Shown piece after piece: positions 1-6,890 of a stretch of 35,902 nt of DNA. Location of the stretch: assembly GCA_017308115.1 (NCBI GenBank), contig JAFKFS010000033.1:1-35902 (forward strand). Reading direction: 5' to 3'. Each line of letters starts with the position of its first letter. Positions within the stretch are counted from its first letter, which is position 1. The notes under the pieces were generated by a model. The model had not been told where the DNA came from, made no database searches, and worked only from the letters and a program-made list of their open reading frames with translations. Position numbers and translations under genes: made by a program. This DNA comes from Bordetella sp. GTDB taxonomy: Bacteria > Pseudomonadota > Alphaproteobacteria > Caulobacterales > Caulobacteraceae.

Positions 1-38
1 CCGGGCGGGGTGGCGAGGGCGAAGATGGTGTCGGTCAT
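1..38 (-). CDS. mnmE: MnmE tRNA modification GTPase, N-terminal fragment (gene runs off the left edge)
   Basis: Only the first twelve codons are inside the window. Read on the minus strand from the ATG at 38-36 they give MTDTIFALATPPG, the typical MnmE N terminus (family members begin with a short run ending in A-T-P-x-G). MnmE is a GTPase that acts with MnmG to put a (carboxymethyl)aminomethyl group on the wobble uridine of certain tRNAs. Its place next to rho on the origin side agrees with the Caulobacterales order parB-parA-rsmG-mnmG-mnmE-rho, which I know from the family and cannot see here. The fragment is too short to judge domains. The call rests on the N-terminal match and the context. 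Confidence 0.75.
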   Translation of the reverse strand, partial: MTDTIFALATPP

Positions 39-48
39 ATCTGTTCTT

Positions 49-67
49 CTCCCCATTCCATGGGGAG
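49..67. repeat. Half copy of the CCCTCC/TGGGGAG intergenic repeat
   Basis: This is the hairpin CTCCCCATTCCATGGGGAG, just upstream of the mnmE start. It matches the second half of the two full repeats at 118-165 and 2277-2324, which share CTCCCCA-N-TGGGGAG arms. Confidence 0.6.
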
Positions 68-117
68 GCGGACCATCGCCAGAGGCGATGAGACGGAGGG
101 GCCGACAGCGCGGAAGA

Positions 118-165
118 GCCCCTCCACCGCCTCGCGGTCCCCCTCCCCACTCCGTGGGGAGGAAA
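118..165. repeat. 48-bp double-hairpin intergenic repeat, copy 1
   Basis: It starts GCCCCTCCACCGCCTCGCGG and ends TGGGGAGGAAA. It contains a small hairpin (ACCGC/GCGGT) followed by a larger one (CTCCCCA/TGGGGAG). It is nearly identical to the copy at 2277-2324; the differences are one base in the first hairpin loop and the centre of the second loop. I recall very similar elements scattered between genes in Caulobacter-type genomes, but cannot verify that here. Confidence 0.75.
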
Positions 166-171
166 GAATCT

Positions 172-399
172 TCACGGCTTGACCGCCGCTTCCATCAGGC
201 GGCGGAACTGGTCCTGAGCCTGCACGCCGAAGGCGGTCCAGGTCTTCATCAGCTCGTCGGGCTGCATGGCGGCCATGTTGGCGCCCATCCGCTTCTGCAT
301 CTCAGCGACCAGATGATCGTTGAGCGGCGTCACGTCCGGCAGACCCAGAAAGGCGCGGGCTTCGGCCGGGGTGCAGTCGATCTCGATGTTCAGCTTCAT
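172..399 (-). CDS. Small DUF6489-family protein, function unknown
   Basis: The product is 75 residues starting MKLNIEIDCTPAEARAFLGLPD. The N terminus (beta-strand, then a C-T-P-x-E-A-R-x-F-L-G-L-P-D motif) and a helical C terminus ending in a Q-x-Q-F-R-R-L-M-E segment fit the small alphaproteobacterial family that I recall as DUF6489. No function is known to me. No signal peptide or membrane segment is visible. A purine-rich GAAAGGC stretch about 10 bases before the ATG can serve as ribosome binding site. The gene lies between mnmE and rho on the same strand. A perfect parS site sits 27 bp upstream of its start, so ParB binding could affect its promoter; that is inference. Confidence 0.8.
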   Translation of the reverse strand: MKLNIEIDCTPAEARAFLGLPDVTPLNDHLVAEMQKRMGANMAAMQPDELMKTWTAFGVQAQDQFRRLMEAAVKP

Positions 400-425
400 G
401 ACGTCTGCCTTTCAAGCTGGGCGCG

Positions 426-441
426 TGTTTCACGTGAAACA
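426..441. other. parS: parS site (ParB centromere), perfect 16-bp palindrome
   Basis: TGTTTCACGTGAAACA reads the same on both strands and equals the canonical bacterial parS consensus recognised by ParB/Spo0J. It lies between genes (DUF6489 and rho), about 4.5 kb from the proposed origin, as expected for a chromosomal centromere next to the origin. In C. crescentus parS sites lie within several kb of Cori. The match is exact, so confidence is high without a binding test. Confidence 0.93.
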
Positions 442-442
442 T

Positions 443-482
443 GCCCTCAAGCAGCCGCCCGCCGCGCGGGCGGCGCTAGGGC
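443..482 (-). repeat. CTCAAGCAGC nested-hairpin repeat, copy 1
   Basis: It has outer arms GCCCT (443-447) and AGGGC (478-482), then CAAGCA, then a perfect 9-bp inner hairpin GCCGCCCGC/GCGGGCGGC with a CGC loop (454-474). It lies just past the stop codon of rho and could end or stabilise its transcript, although no U-tract follows. The geometry is the same as in the copies at 9455-9496 and 25905-25946. Confidence 0.8.
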
Positions 483-487
483 CAGTA

Positions 488-1981
488 TCAGGTGTTCATC
501 GACTGGAAGAAGTCGCCGTTGTTTTTGGACTGTCGCAGCTTGTCGAGCAGGAATTCGATCGCGTCCTGCGGCCCCATCGGGTTGAGGATGCGGCGCAGGA
601 CATAGGTCTTGGCCAGCTGGTCCTTCGGCGTGATGAGGTCTTCCTTGCGGGTGCCGGACTTGAGCACGTCGATGGCCGGGAAGATGCGCTTGTCGGCGAC
701 CTTGCGGTCCAGCACGATCTCCGAGTTGCCGGTGCCCTTGAACTCTTCGAAGATCACCTCGTCCATGCGGCTGCCGGTGTCGATCAGGGCCGTGGCGATG
801 ATGGTCAGCGACCCGCCCTGCTCCACATTGCGCGCGGCGCCGAAGAAGCGCTTGGGCCGCTGCAGGGCGTTGGCGTCGACGCCGCCGGTCAGCACCTTGC
901 CCGACGACGGCACGGTGGCGTTGTAGGCGCGGCCCAGACGGGTGATGGAGTCCAGCAGGATCACCACGTCCTTCTTGTGCTCGACCAGGCGCTTGGCCTT
1001 TTCGATGACCATTTCGGCGACGGCGACGTGGCGGGTAGCGGGCTCGTCGAAGGTCGAGGCGACGACCTCGCCCTTCACCGTGCGCTGCATGTCGGTGACT
1101 TCTTCCGGGCGCTCGTCGATCAGCAGGACGATCAGGAAGACTTCCGGATGGTTGCGCTCGATCGACTTGGCGATGTTCTGCAGCATGACCGTCTTACCGA
1201 CGCGCGGCGGGGCGACGATCAGGCAGCGCTGGCCCTTGCCGAGGGGGGCGACGATGTCGATGACCCGGCCCGAGCGGTCCTTCAGCGTCGGGTCCTGGAT
1301 TTCCATGTGCAGCCGCTCTTCGGGATAGAGGGGCGTCAGGTTGTCGAACAGGACCTTGGTCTTGACCATCTCCGGATCTTCGAAGTTGATCGTGTCGACC
1401 TTGAGCAGGGCGAAGTAGCGCTCGCCCTCGCGCGGGCCGCGCACGGCGCCGTGCACCGTATCGCCCGAGCGCAGGCCGAAGCGGCGGATCTGCGACGGCG
1501 AGACATAGACGTCGTCCGGACCCGGCAGGTAGTTGGCGTCGGGGCTGCGCAGGAAGCCGAAGCCGTCCGGCAGGATCTCCAGCACGCCCGAGGCGATGAT
1601 CTCCACCTCCTCGTCGGCCAGGGTCTTCAGGATGGCGAACAGCAGGTCCTGCTTGCGCAGATTGCCGGCGTTCTCGATGTCCAGACCCTCGGCGAAGGCG
1701 ACCAGGTCTTCCGGCGTCTTCTCGTTCAGTTCCTGCAGGGTGATGCGGCCGTTGGGGACGATGGGTTCGCCGTCGTCGTCCTCATCATCCTCGGCCGTGG
1801 TATCGACGCCGTGGTCTTCCTCTTCCACCGTCGGAGCGACCGGGACCTCGGGCGCGGGCTCTTCCACCGGCGCCGCAGCGCGGCTGCCGCCCAGGCTCAG
1901 GGTGCGGCGCGGCCGCTCGGCGGGAATTTCCGCTGCGTTTTCAGCGACTTCGGTTTCCGGTGTCTCAGGCGTATCGGTCAT
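488..1981 (-). CDS. rho: Transcription termination factor Rho
   Basis: The 497-residue product is a hexameric RNA-dependent ATPase that stops transcription by translocating along nascent RNA. The N-terminal Rho domain begins near residue 78 ([14 protein letters not shown], then [12 protein letters not shown]), followed by the cold-shock-like RNA-binding domain ([13 protein letters not shown]) and the ATPase core with Walker A APPRVGKT (about 257-264), the [12 protein letters not shown] motif and [15 protein letters not shown]. coli Rho is 419 residues. The extra length is an acidic, Pro/Glu/Ala-rich extension of about 78 residues containing an E/D run (residues 63-72). The start at 1981-1979 is the only reasonable one, because the extension is in frame and has normal codon use. 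The gene lies downstream of hemJ on the same strand but is separated from it by 369 bp, so it probably has its own promoter. Confidence 0.98.
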   Translation of the reverse strand: MTDTPETPETEVAENAAEIPAERPRRTLSLGGSRAAAPVEEPAPEVPVAPTVEEEDHGVDTTAEDDEDDDGEPIVPNGRITLQELNEKTPEDLVAFAEGLDIENAGNLRKQDLLFAILKTLADEEVEIIASGVLEILPDGFGFLRSPDANYLPGPDDVYVSPSQIRRFGLRSGDTVHGAVRGPREGERYFALLKVDTINFEDPEMVKTKVLFDNLTPLYPEERLHMEIQDPTLKDRSGRVIDIVAPLGKGQRCLIVAPPRVGKTVMLQNIAKSIERNHPEVFLIVLLIDERPEEVTDMQRTVKGEVVASTFDEPATRHVAVAEMVIEKAKRLVEHKKDVVILLDSITRLGRAYNATVPSSGKVLTGGVDANALQRPKRFFGAARNVEQGGSLTIIATALIDTGSRMDEVIFEEFKGTGNSEIVLDRKVADKRIFPAIDVLKSGTRKEDLITPKDQLAKTYVLRRILNPMGPQDAIEFLLDKLRQSKNNGDFFQSMNT

Positions 1982-2350
1982 GATGGCGTGCTCGTTCGCG
2001 CGCCCGAACGCCGCAGGGCGCCCAGGAGCAGAAGGTCGTCAATGGCTTCAGCCGCAGGGGCTGGGAGGGAGGGCGACGATCTCCCGCAGGCTCGAACCGG
2101 CGGGCGTCGCGAAAAGAGAGGGACCGCGCTGCACGGATCGGCCGCACGGTTCGCTGCAGCGGAACCACGAAACCGGGGGCCGGGTCAAGGGCGGTTTCGC
2201 CTCCCCGTCTCATAGAAAGGCGGATCGACGGCATGGCCGACGAGACGGAGAGGCGGCCTGGTTCCGCCGTGGTTAAGCCCCTCCACCGCTTCGCGGTCCC
2301 CCTCCCCATTGCATGGGGAGGAAATAGACCGCGTCGCGAGCGTCATCGCC
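1982..2350. other. Intergenic stretch between hemJ and rho
   Basis: These 369 bp have no credible gene. The open frames here are arginine-rich shadows. The stretch holds the 48-bp repeat at 2277-2324 and should contain the rho promoter on the minus strand, but I could not pick out convincing -35/-10 hexamers. Rho genes are often autoregulated through their leader; nothing specific is visible here. Confidence 0.6.
2277..2324. repeat. 48-bp double-hairpin intergenic repeat, copy 2
   Basis: It starts GCCCCTCCACCGCTTCGCGG and ends CATGGGGAGGAAA, almost the same as 118-165. It lies in the hemJ-rho gap, about 25 bp past the hemJ stop codon, so it might act as a 3'-end hairpin. Confidence 0.75.
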
Positions 2351-2818
2351 CTAGAAAGTCCACTCCAGCGTCACCGACAGCACCATGACGATGGCCAGGA
2401 CGAAGGGAATCTCATTGGTCATGCGCCAGAAACGGCCGGAGTATTTCGAGGTCCCCGCCGCGATCTTCTTCCTCTGCCCGGCCAGGAATCCGTGCCAGGC
2501 CGACAACAGGAAGACGCCCGCCAGCTTGACCGCCATCCACGGCTGATGGACGAAGGACCAGTCGGCGCCTTCGCCGCTGCGCAGCCACAGCAGCCAGCCG
2601 CCGAAGACGAAGGCCAGGATCATGGCCGGATTGATGATGATCCGCAGCAGCCGGGTCTGCCAGAGACGCAGCAGGGCCTGCATCTCGCCGCGCAGGGGTT
2701 CGGGCTTGGCGTTCTGCTCGACGTCATAGGCGAACAGACGCGGCAGGAAGAGCATGCCGGCCATCCAGGCGATCACCGCCAGAATGTGAAGCCCGCGGGC
2801 CAGGTTGTAATAGTCCAT
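2351..2818 (-). CDS. hemJ: HemJ, protoporphyrinogen IX oxidase (CopD/UPF0093 family)
   Basis: The 155-residue inner-membrane protein has about four hydrophobic helices (residues 6-30, about 60-80, about 92-110 and 135-152). It starts [20 protein letters not shown]; the ARGLH-I-x-x-x-I-A-W-M-A-G-M motif with His11 is the HemJ signature, and the second conserved block is K-L-A-G-V-x-x-L-S-x-W-H. HemJ oxidises protoporphyrinogen IX to protoporphyrin IX, the substrate of ferrochelatase, whose gene hemH lies 10 bp upstream on the same strand. The usual family length is about 140-190 residues. The operon hemE-hemH-hemJ therefore carries three late haem-pathway steps. HemJ is the usual enzyme for this step in bacteria lacking HemG and HemY. 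Confidence 0.93.
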   Translation of the reverse strand: MDYYNLARGLHILAVIAWMAGMLFLPRLFAYDVEQNAKPEPLRGEMQALLRLWQTRLLRIIINPAMILAFVFGGWLLWLRSGEGADWSFVHQPWMAVKLAGVFLLSAWHGFLAGQRKKIAAGTSKYSGRFWRMTNEIPFVLAIVMVLSVTLEWTF

Positions 2819-2828
2819 GTCGTTCCCC

Positions 2829-3908
2829 TCAGGCCGCCCTGGAGACCTTTGAACAGCCTGTCGGGCAGGCTTTCAAGTGGGCGCACGGCTCGCCCTGGGA
2901 GACGCCCTGCGGCGCCGCGCCCGGCGTCTCCAGCGCCCGCTCGACGGCCTGGGCCAGGGCCGTGATGAAAACCGGATCGGCGCTGACCGTCGGGGCGCGC
3001 AGATAGGGGACGCAACCGACCTTCTGGGCCAGTTCGCCGTACTCCATGTCCAGTTCGACCAGGGTCTCGATGTGCTCGGAGACGAAGGCGATGGGGACGA
3101 CGACGGCGCCCACCCCGTCCCGGGCCGCCTGTTCGATGGCGTCCGGCGTGGCGGGCCCCAGCCATTTCAGCGGGCCGACCCGGCTCTGGTAACAGATGGC
3201 CCAGTCAGTCAGTCCCATGCGCGCGACCACGGCGGCCACGGTCGCCTCGACCTGCGCCTGATAGGGATCGCCGGCGACGACCAGCTTTTCCGGAATGCCG
3301 TGAGCCGAGAACAGCACGCGCACCGGCTTGCCTTCGGCCTTGTCCAGGGTTTGCCGTATCAGGCGAGCCTGGGCTTCGATCAGGCCTTCCGCATCCGGAT
3401 AGCAGCAGACGACGTGGGTCTCGCCCGGCCCGTCGTAGCACTCGGTCCATTTCTTCAGCGAGGAGGCCGTCGTGGTGGTCGAGAACTGCGGATAGAGAGG
3501 CAGAAGGACGATCTTGTCCGGCTGGAAGGCCTTGACCGCCGCCGCCGTCTCTTCCGTCAGGGGATGCCAGTAGCGCATGGCGATGAAGACGCGGCTGTCG
3601 TCGCCCGGCGCGGCGTCGGCCAGGGCGCGCGACAGGGCCTCGGCCTGCCTCTGCGTCTCGGGCAGCAGGGGCGAGCCCCCGCCCATCAGGGCGTAGTTGG
3701 CCTGGGCCGAGGTCTCGCGACGGCTGGAGATCAGCCGGGCCAGCGGCTTACGCAGGATTCCCGGCAGGCCGATGATGGCCGGATCGTTGAACAGGTTGAA
3801 CAGGAAGGGTTTGACGGCCTCCGGACGGTCGGGACCGCCCAGGTTGGTCAGGACGACCGCTACGCGCCGGTTGGGCCGTCCCTTGGGGTCAGCGGCCGTC
3901 CGGGTCAT
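2829..3908 (-). CDS. hemH: Ferrochelatase HemH, with C-terminal cysteines suggesting a [2Fe-2S] cluster
   Basis: The 359-residue enzyme inserts Fe2+ into protoporphyrin IX. Family motifs are VVLTNLGGP at the N terminus, LFSAHGIP with the catalytic His203, and VSEHIETLVELDMEYGELA with Glu278/His279 and Glu281. The start is the ATG at 3908-3906, overlapping the hemE stop by 4 bp (ATGA); the open frame runs further upstream, but that is hemE read in the wrong frame. The tail has Cys342, Cys348 and Cys352 (C-x5-C-x3-C). C. crescentus and mycobacterial ferrochelatases are reported to hold a [2Fe-2S] cluster bound by three C-terminal cysteines and one internal one. Here Cys157, Cys168 or Cys169 could be the fourth. 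E. coli HemH (320 residues) lacks this tail. Confidence 0.97.
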   Translation of the reverse strand: MTRTAADPKGRPNRRVAVVLTNLGGPDRPEAVKPFLFNLFNDPAIIGLPGILRKPLARLISSRRETSAQANYALMGGGSPLLPETQRQAEALSRALADAAPGDDSRVFIAMRYWHPLTEETAAAVKAFQPDKIVLLPLYPQFSTTTTASSLKKWTECYDGPGETHVVCCYPDAEGLIEAQARLIRQTLDKAEGKPVRVLFSAHGIPEKLVVAGDPYQAQVEATVAAVVARMGLTDWAICYQSRVGPLKWLGPATPDAIEQAARDGVGAVVVPIAFVSEHIETLVELDMEYGELAQKVGCVPYLRAPTVSADPVFITALAQAVERALETPGAAPQGVSQGEPCAHLKACPTGCSKVSRAA

Positions 3909-4939
3909 TGGGCGCCGATCCGCTTCAGGACCTGCTCGACATGGGCGATCGGCACGTCCGGCAGGATGCCGTGGCCGAGGTTGAAGATCCAGGGCCCCTG
4001 GCCCCAGGCCTCCATCAACTGGTCGACGCGGCGGTCCAGGGCGTCGCCCCCCGCGCGCAGCAGCAGGGGATCGAGCGCGCCCTGAATGGGCTTGATGGCC
4101 TGGACGCGCCGGCCGACCTCCAGAGGACAGGCGGTGTCCAGCGCCACGCCCTGCACGTCGCATTCGCGCGCATAGCGTTCGGCCAGGGCCGCCGAGCCTC
4201 TGGGGAAGCCGATCAGCGGCACGGTGACGCCCAGTTCGCGGGCGCGGGCGACCAGCTTTTGGTGCGGCTTCAGCACCAGGGTCTCGAACAGGTCGTCGGG
4301 CAGGCCCTCGGCCCAGCTCTCGAAGATCTTCAGCACCTGGGCGCCGGCGTCCTGCTGCATCTTCAGATAGTGGGCGGTGGCCTCGACCAGAACGTCCAGC
4401 ACGCCCGCCACCAGTTCGGGGTTCGCATAGGCGTAGGTGCGGGCGGTCGCGCGCTCGCCCTTGCCGATTGTGCGGGCCTCGCCGTCCAGCATATAGGTGG
4501 CGACCGTCCACGGCGCCCCGGCGAAACCGATCAGGGCGCGTTCCGGCTTCAGTTCCGCACGCACCAGGCTGAGCGTCTGGCCCACGGCCTTGAGGGCCTC
4601 TCCCGCCTGCTGAGCCTTGTCGGCCATGGAGGACACCGACGGCAGGGCGCCCAGGCGCGGCCCTTCCCCCGCCTCGAACCACACCTTCTGGCCCAGGGCG
4701 CCGGGGATCAGCAGGATGTCCGCGAAGACGATGGCGGCGTCGAAGCCGAACCGGCGCATCGGCTGCAGCGTCGCCTCCGCCGCCATCTCCGGATTCAGGC
4801 AGAAGGCGATGAAGTCCGGCGCCTTGGCCCGCAGCTCGCGGTATTCCGGCAGGTAGCGCCCGGCCTGACGCATGAACCACACGGGCGGGCGGGAAAGGGT
4901 CCGGCCTTGGAGAGCCTGGATCAGAAGGGGCGTGCTCAT
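3905..4939 (-). CDS. hemE: Uroporphyrinogen decarboxylase HemE
   Basis: The 344-residue cytoplasmic enzyme removes four carboxyl groups from uroporphyrinogen III to give coproporphyrinogen III. It shows the N-terminal signature PPVWFMRQAGRYLPEYRELR (residues 18-37), the substrate-binding Asp in VFADIL, and the later GFAGAPWTVATYM and FNLGHGILPD blocks. I chose the ATG at 4939-4937 (MSTPLLIQALQG). A TTG 36 bp upstream is in frame but would add residues that the family does not have. It is the first gene of hemE-hemH-hemJ and its start marks the left edge of the origin gap. In C. crescentus the hemE promoter is part of Cori; whether that holds here is inference. Confidence 0.97.
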   Translation of the reverse strand: MSTPLLIQALQGRTLSRPPVWFMRQAGRYLPEYRELRAKAPDFIAFCLNPEMAAEATLQPMRRFGFDAAIVFADILLIPGALGQKVWFEAGEGPRLGALPSVSSMADKAQQAGEALKAVGQTLSLVRAELKPERALIGFAGAPWTVATYMLDGEARTIGKGERATARTYAYANPELVAGVLDVLVEATAHYLKMQQDAGAQVLKIFESWAEGLPDDLFETLVLKPHQKLVARARELGVTVPLIGFPRGSAALAERYARECDVQGVALDTACPLEVGRRVQAIKPIQGALDPLLLRAGGDALDRRVDQLMEAWGQGPWIFNLGHGILPDVPIAHVEQVLKRIGAQ

Positions 4940-5424
4940 GCTTTGGGCTTTAGGATGCACACCCCCAAGCCTCAATCCCTATTCAGATTTAAGAATTGAA
5001 AGAATTAGAGGTTGGAAGCAGGACCGGGGAGCGCGGGGATAAGTCCGGGCAGTCCCGGCGCTACCGACCTTTTTCCCCGTACGGAGAGGGAGAAATCCCG
5101 GCGTTTACAAGACGGGATGTGAGTCATGGGGATAAGCCGTGAAAGGCCCGCAGGACTCGGGTCCGTCTCTGGGCGCCGTTGTGGGCGAATCTCGAGGCGC
5201 CGAGGTCGGACAATTTGTCCTGCCCCCAGAACGGGATGACTCCGGGGCGCCCAGGCGGACGACTCCGCCTCCGATCAGGGCGACGGCGCCCGTGATCCCC
5301 GCTCGCGACCGGCGGCCGGCCTTGCTAGAGGATTCGGCGCCCGATCTTTCATGAACGGCGCCCCGGCTTTTCAACAGGGCGCGGGGATGGTCTGACCGGC
5401 CCGGAAGAAGGAGACGCCGTCCCT
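4940..5424. other. oriC: Probable chromosomal origin of replication (Cori-like)
   Basis: This 485-bp gap lies between divergent hemE and ppsR, the gene pair that flanks Cori in C. crescentus. It has an AT-rich patch at about 4980-5010 in an otherwise GC-rich window (possible unwinding element). There are six GANTC sites between 5121 and 5335. DnaA-box-like elements are TTATCCCCA on the minus strand (5127-5135, 8 of 9 to TTATCCACA), TTATCCCCG on the minus strand (5034-5042) and TGATCCCCG on the plus strand (5293-5301). A perfect GGACAA-T-TTGTCC palindrome lies at 5208-5220. Genes point away on both sides. I did not find a full CtrA site (TTAA-N7-TTAA); only one TTAA half-site at 4989-4992. Short open frames inside the gap on both strands are not gene-like. 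Confidence 0.85.
5127..5135 (-). promoter_or_regulatory. Candidate DnaA box (TTATCCCCA)
   Basis: It differs from the TTATCCACA consensus at one base. It contains TCCCCA, which I recall as the weak (W) DnaA box of C. crescentus Cori. A close relative, TTATCCCCG, lies at 5034-5042 on the same strand. Confidence 0.55.
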
Positions 5425-6294
5425 ATGAGCCCCGCCCGTCCTCCCGGCGCTTCGCGCCTGGCCACCTACTTCCACGTCCACCTGGTGTCGGACTCGACCG
5501 GCGAGACGCTGAACGCCATGGCCAAGGCGGTGATCGCCCGCTTCGACGGGGTGATCCCGATCGAGCACATCTACGCCCTGGTGCGGTCGACCAAGCAGAT
5601 GGACCGCGTGCTGGAAGAGGTGGGCGCCGCGCCTGGCGTGGTGTTGCACACCCTTGTCGATCGGGAGCTTCGCGAACAGCTCGAGGAAGGCTGCCGCCGC
5701 CTGCAGATGCCGCAGATCGGGGCGCTGGACCCTCTGGTGGGGGCCCTGTCGCGCTATCTGGGCGCGGACGTCTCGGCGCGGGTCGGGGCGCAGCACGCCC
5801 TGGACACCGGCTATTTCAACCGCATGGGCGCCCTGGACTACGCCATCGCCCACGACGACGGCCAGGGCACGCTGGAGCAGCTGGAGCAGGCCGACGTGGT
5901 GCTGTGCGGGGTCAGCCGGACCTCCAAGACGCCGACCTGCATCTATCTGGCGCATCGCGGCATCCGCGCGGCGAACGTGCCCCTCGTGCCGGGGCAGGAG
6001 GACGGCGAGCGGCTGACGGGGCTGAAGCACCCCCTCGTCGTCGGCCTGACGGTTTCGCCCGATCGCCTGGTGCAGATCCGCCGCAACCGCCTGGACGGGC
6101 TGAACGCGGGCCACGCCTCGGCCTATGTCGATCACGACTCGGTCCGCGAGGAGACGATCAAGGCCCGCCGCGCCTTCGAGCGCCGGGGCTGGCCCACCAT
6201 CGACGTGACCCGCCGCTCTGTCGAGGAGACGGCCGCCGCCATCATCAACCTGTTGAGCGAGCGGCGCAGCCGCAAGCTGGGAGCCCCGATGTGA
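5425..6294 (+). CDS. ppsR: PEP synthase/pyruvate phosphate dikinase regulatory protein (DUF299)
   Basis: The 289-residue protein belongs to the DUF299 family of bifunctional Ser/Thr kinase/pyrophosphorylases that inactivate and reactivate PEP synthase or pyruvate phosphate dikinase according to ADP and phosphate. The N-terminal HLVSDSTGETLNAMAKA motif and the P-loop GVSRTSKTP (residues 162-170) followed by C-x-Y-L-A are diagnostic; family length is about 270-290. The ATG at 5425 follows a GAAGAAGGAG ribosome binding site. The last codon and stop overlap the GTG start of maf. It is the first gene on the right of the origin, as in C. crescentus. Its target pps or ppdK is not in the window. Confidence 0.95.
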   Translation: MSPARPPGASRLATYFHVHLVSDSTGETLNAMAKAVIARFDGVIPIEHIYALVRSTKQMDRVLEEVGAAPGVVLHTLVDRELREQLEEGCRRLQMPQIGALDPLVGALSRYLGADVSARVGAQHALDTGYFNRMGALDYAIAHDDGQGTLEQLEQADVVLCGVSRTSKTPTCIYLAHRGIRAANVPLVPGQEDGERLTGLKHPLVVGLTVSPDRLVQIRRNRLDGLNAGHASAYVDHDSVREETIKARRAFERRGWPTIDVTRRSVEETAAAIINLLSERRSRKLGAPM

Positions 6295-6890
6295 CCACCG
6301 CCGACGGCGAACGCCTGATCCTGGCCTCCAAGAGCGCCGCGCGCCGCGCCATGCTGGCCGACGCCGGCGTGCCCTTCTCCGTCCAGGTCGCCGACGTGGA
6401 CGAGGACGCCCTGAAGACGCCGGGCGTCGACCCGGCCGGGCTGGCGGTCGAGTTGGCGCGGGCCAAGGCCCTGGCCGTGTCGCGCCATGACGCCGACGCC
6501 TGGGTGCTGGGCGCGGACCAGACCCTGGCCTTCGACGGCGGCCTGGTGTCCAAGGCGCCGACGCTTCAGGCCGCGCGCGAACGGCTGGCGGCCATGCGCG
6601 GCCGCACGCACCGGCTTCATTCCGGCGCCGCCCTGGCCCGCAACGGCCAGGTGGTCTGGTCCGGGGCGGATACGGTCGAGATGAGGATGCGCGATTTCTC
6701 CGACGCCTTCCTCGACGCCTATCTGGCGGCGGAGGGCGAGGCGCTGCTGGCCTGCGTCGGCGCCTACCGGCTGGAGGGGATGGGCGCGCAGCTGTTCGAG
6801 GCGGTGGAGGGCGACTATTTCACCGTCCTGGGCCTGCCGCTGTGGCCGGTCCTGGCCGAACTGCGTCGCACGGGGGTCCTCGCATCATGA
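6291..6890 (+). CDS. maf: Maf-family nucleotide pyrophosphatase (septum formation inhibitor-like)
   Basis: The 199-residue protein has the Maf hallmarks: [21 protein letters not shown] near the N terminus (substrate-binding Ser-x-S-x-x-R-R), a D-x-D/E acidic pair (VDEDAL), the [10 protein letters not shown] block and the [20 protein letters not shown] block with a conserved Y-x-x-E-G. Maf proteins hydrolyse non-canonical or modified NTPs to NMPs. The start is a GTG at 6291 overlapping the ppsR stop (GTGA); no in-frame ATG precedes the conserved motif. The end overlaps the aroE ATG by 4 bp, so ppsR-maf-aroE-coaE are probably translationally coupled. The exact substrate cannot be read from the sequence. 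Confidence 0.93.
   Translation: MTTADGERLILASKSAARRAMLADAGVPFSVQVADVDEDALKTPGVDPAGLAVELARAKALAVSRHDADAWVLGADQTLAFDGGLVSKAPTLQAARERLAAMRGRTHRLHSGAALARNGQVVWSGADTVEMRMRDFSDAFLDAYLAAEGEALLACVGAYRLEGMGAQLFEAVEGDYFTVLGLPLWPVLAELRRTGVLAS

Noticed and set aside
118-165. CRISPR-like repeat because of two similar copies
   Set aside because: The copies are about 2.1 kb apart with genes between them and no spacer pattern or cas genes.
1965-2309. A 114-codon frame upstream of rho
   Set aside because: It overlaps the rho start on the same strand, is arginine-rich and has no recognisable domain; it looks like a shadow frame.
4989-5003. CtrA site in the origin gap
   Set aside because: Only the first TTAA half is present; the second half reads AAGA at the required spacing.
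5105-5374. Open frames of 89 and 71 codons on both strands of the origin gap
   Set aside because: Both are Arg/Ser/Pro-rich without motif or ribosome binding site, overlap each other, and lie in a region explained as the replication origin.
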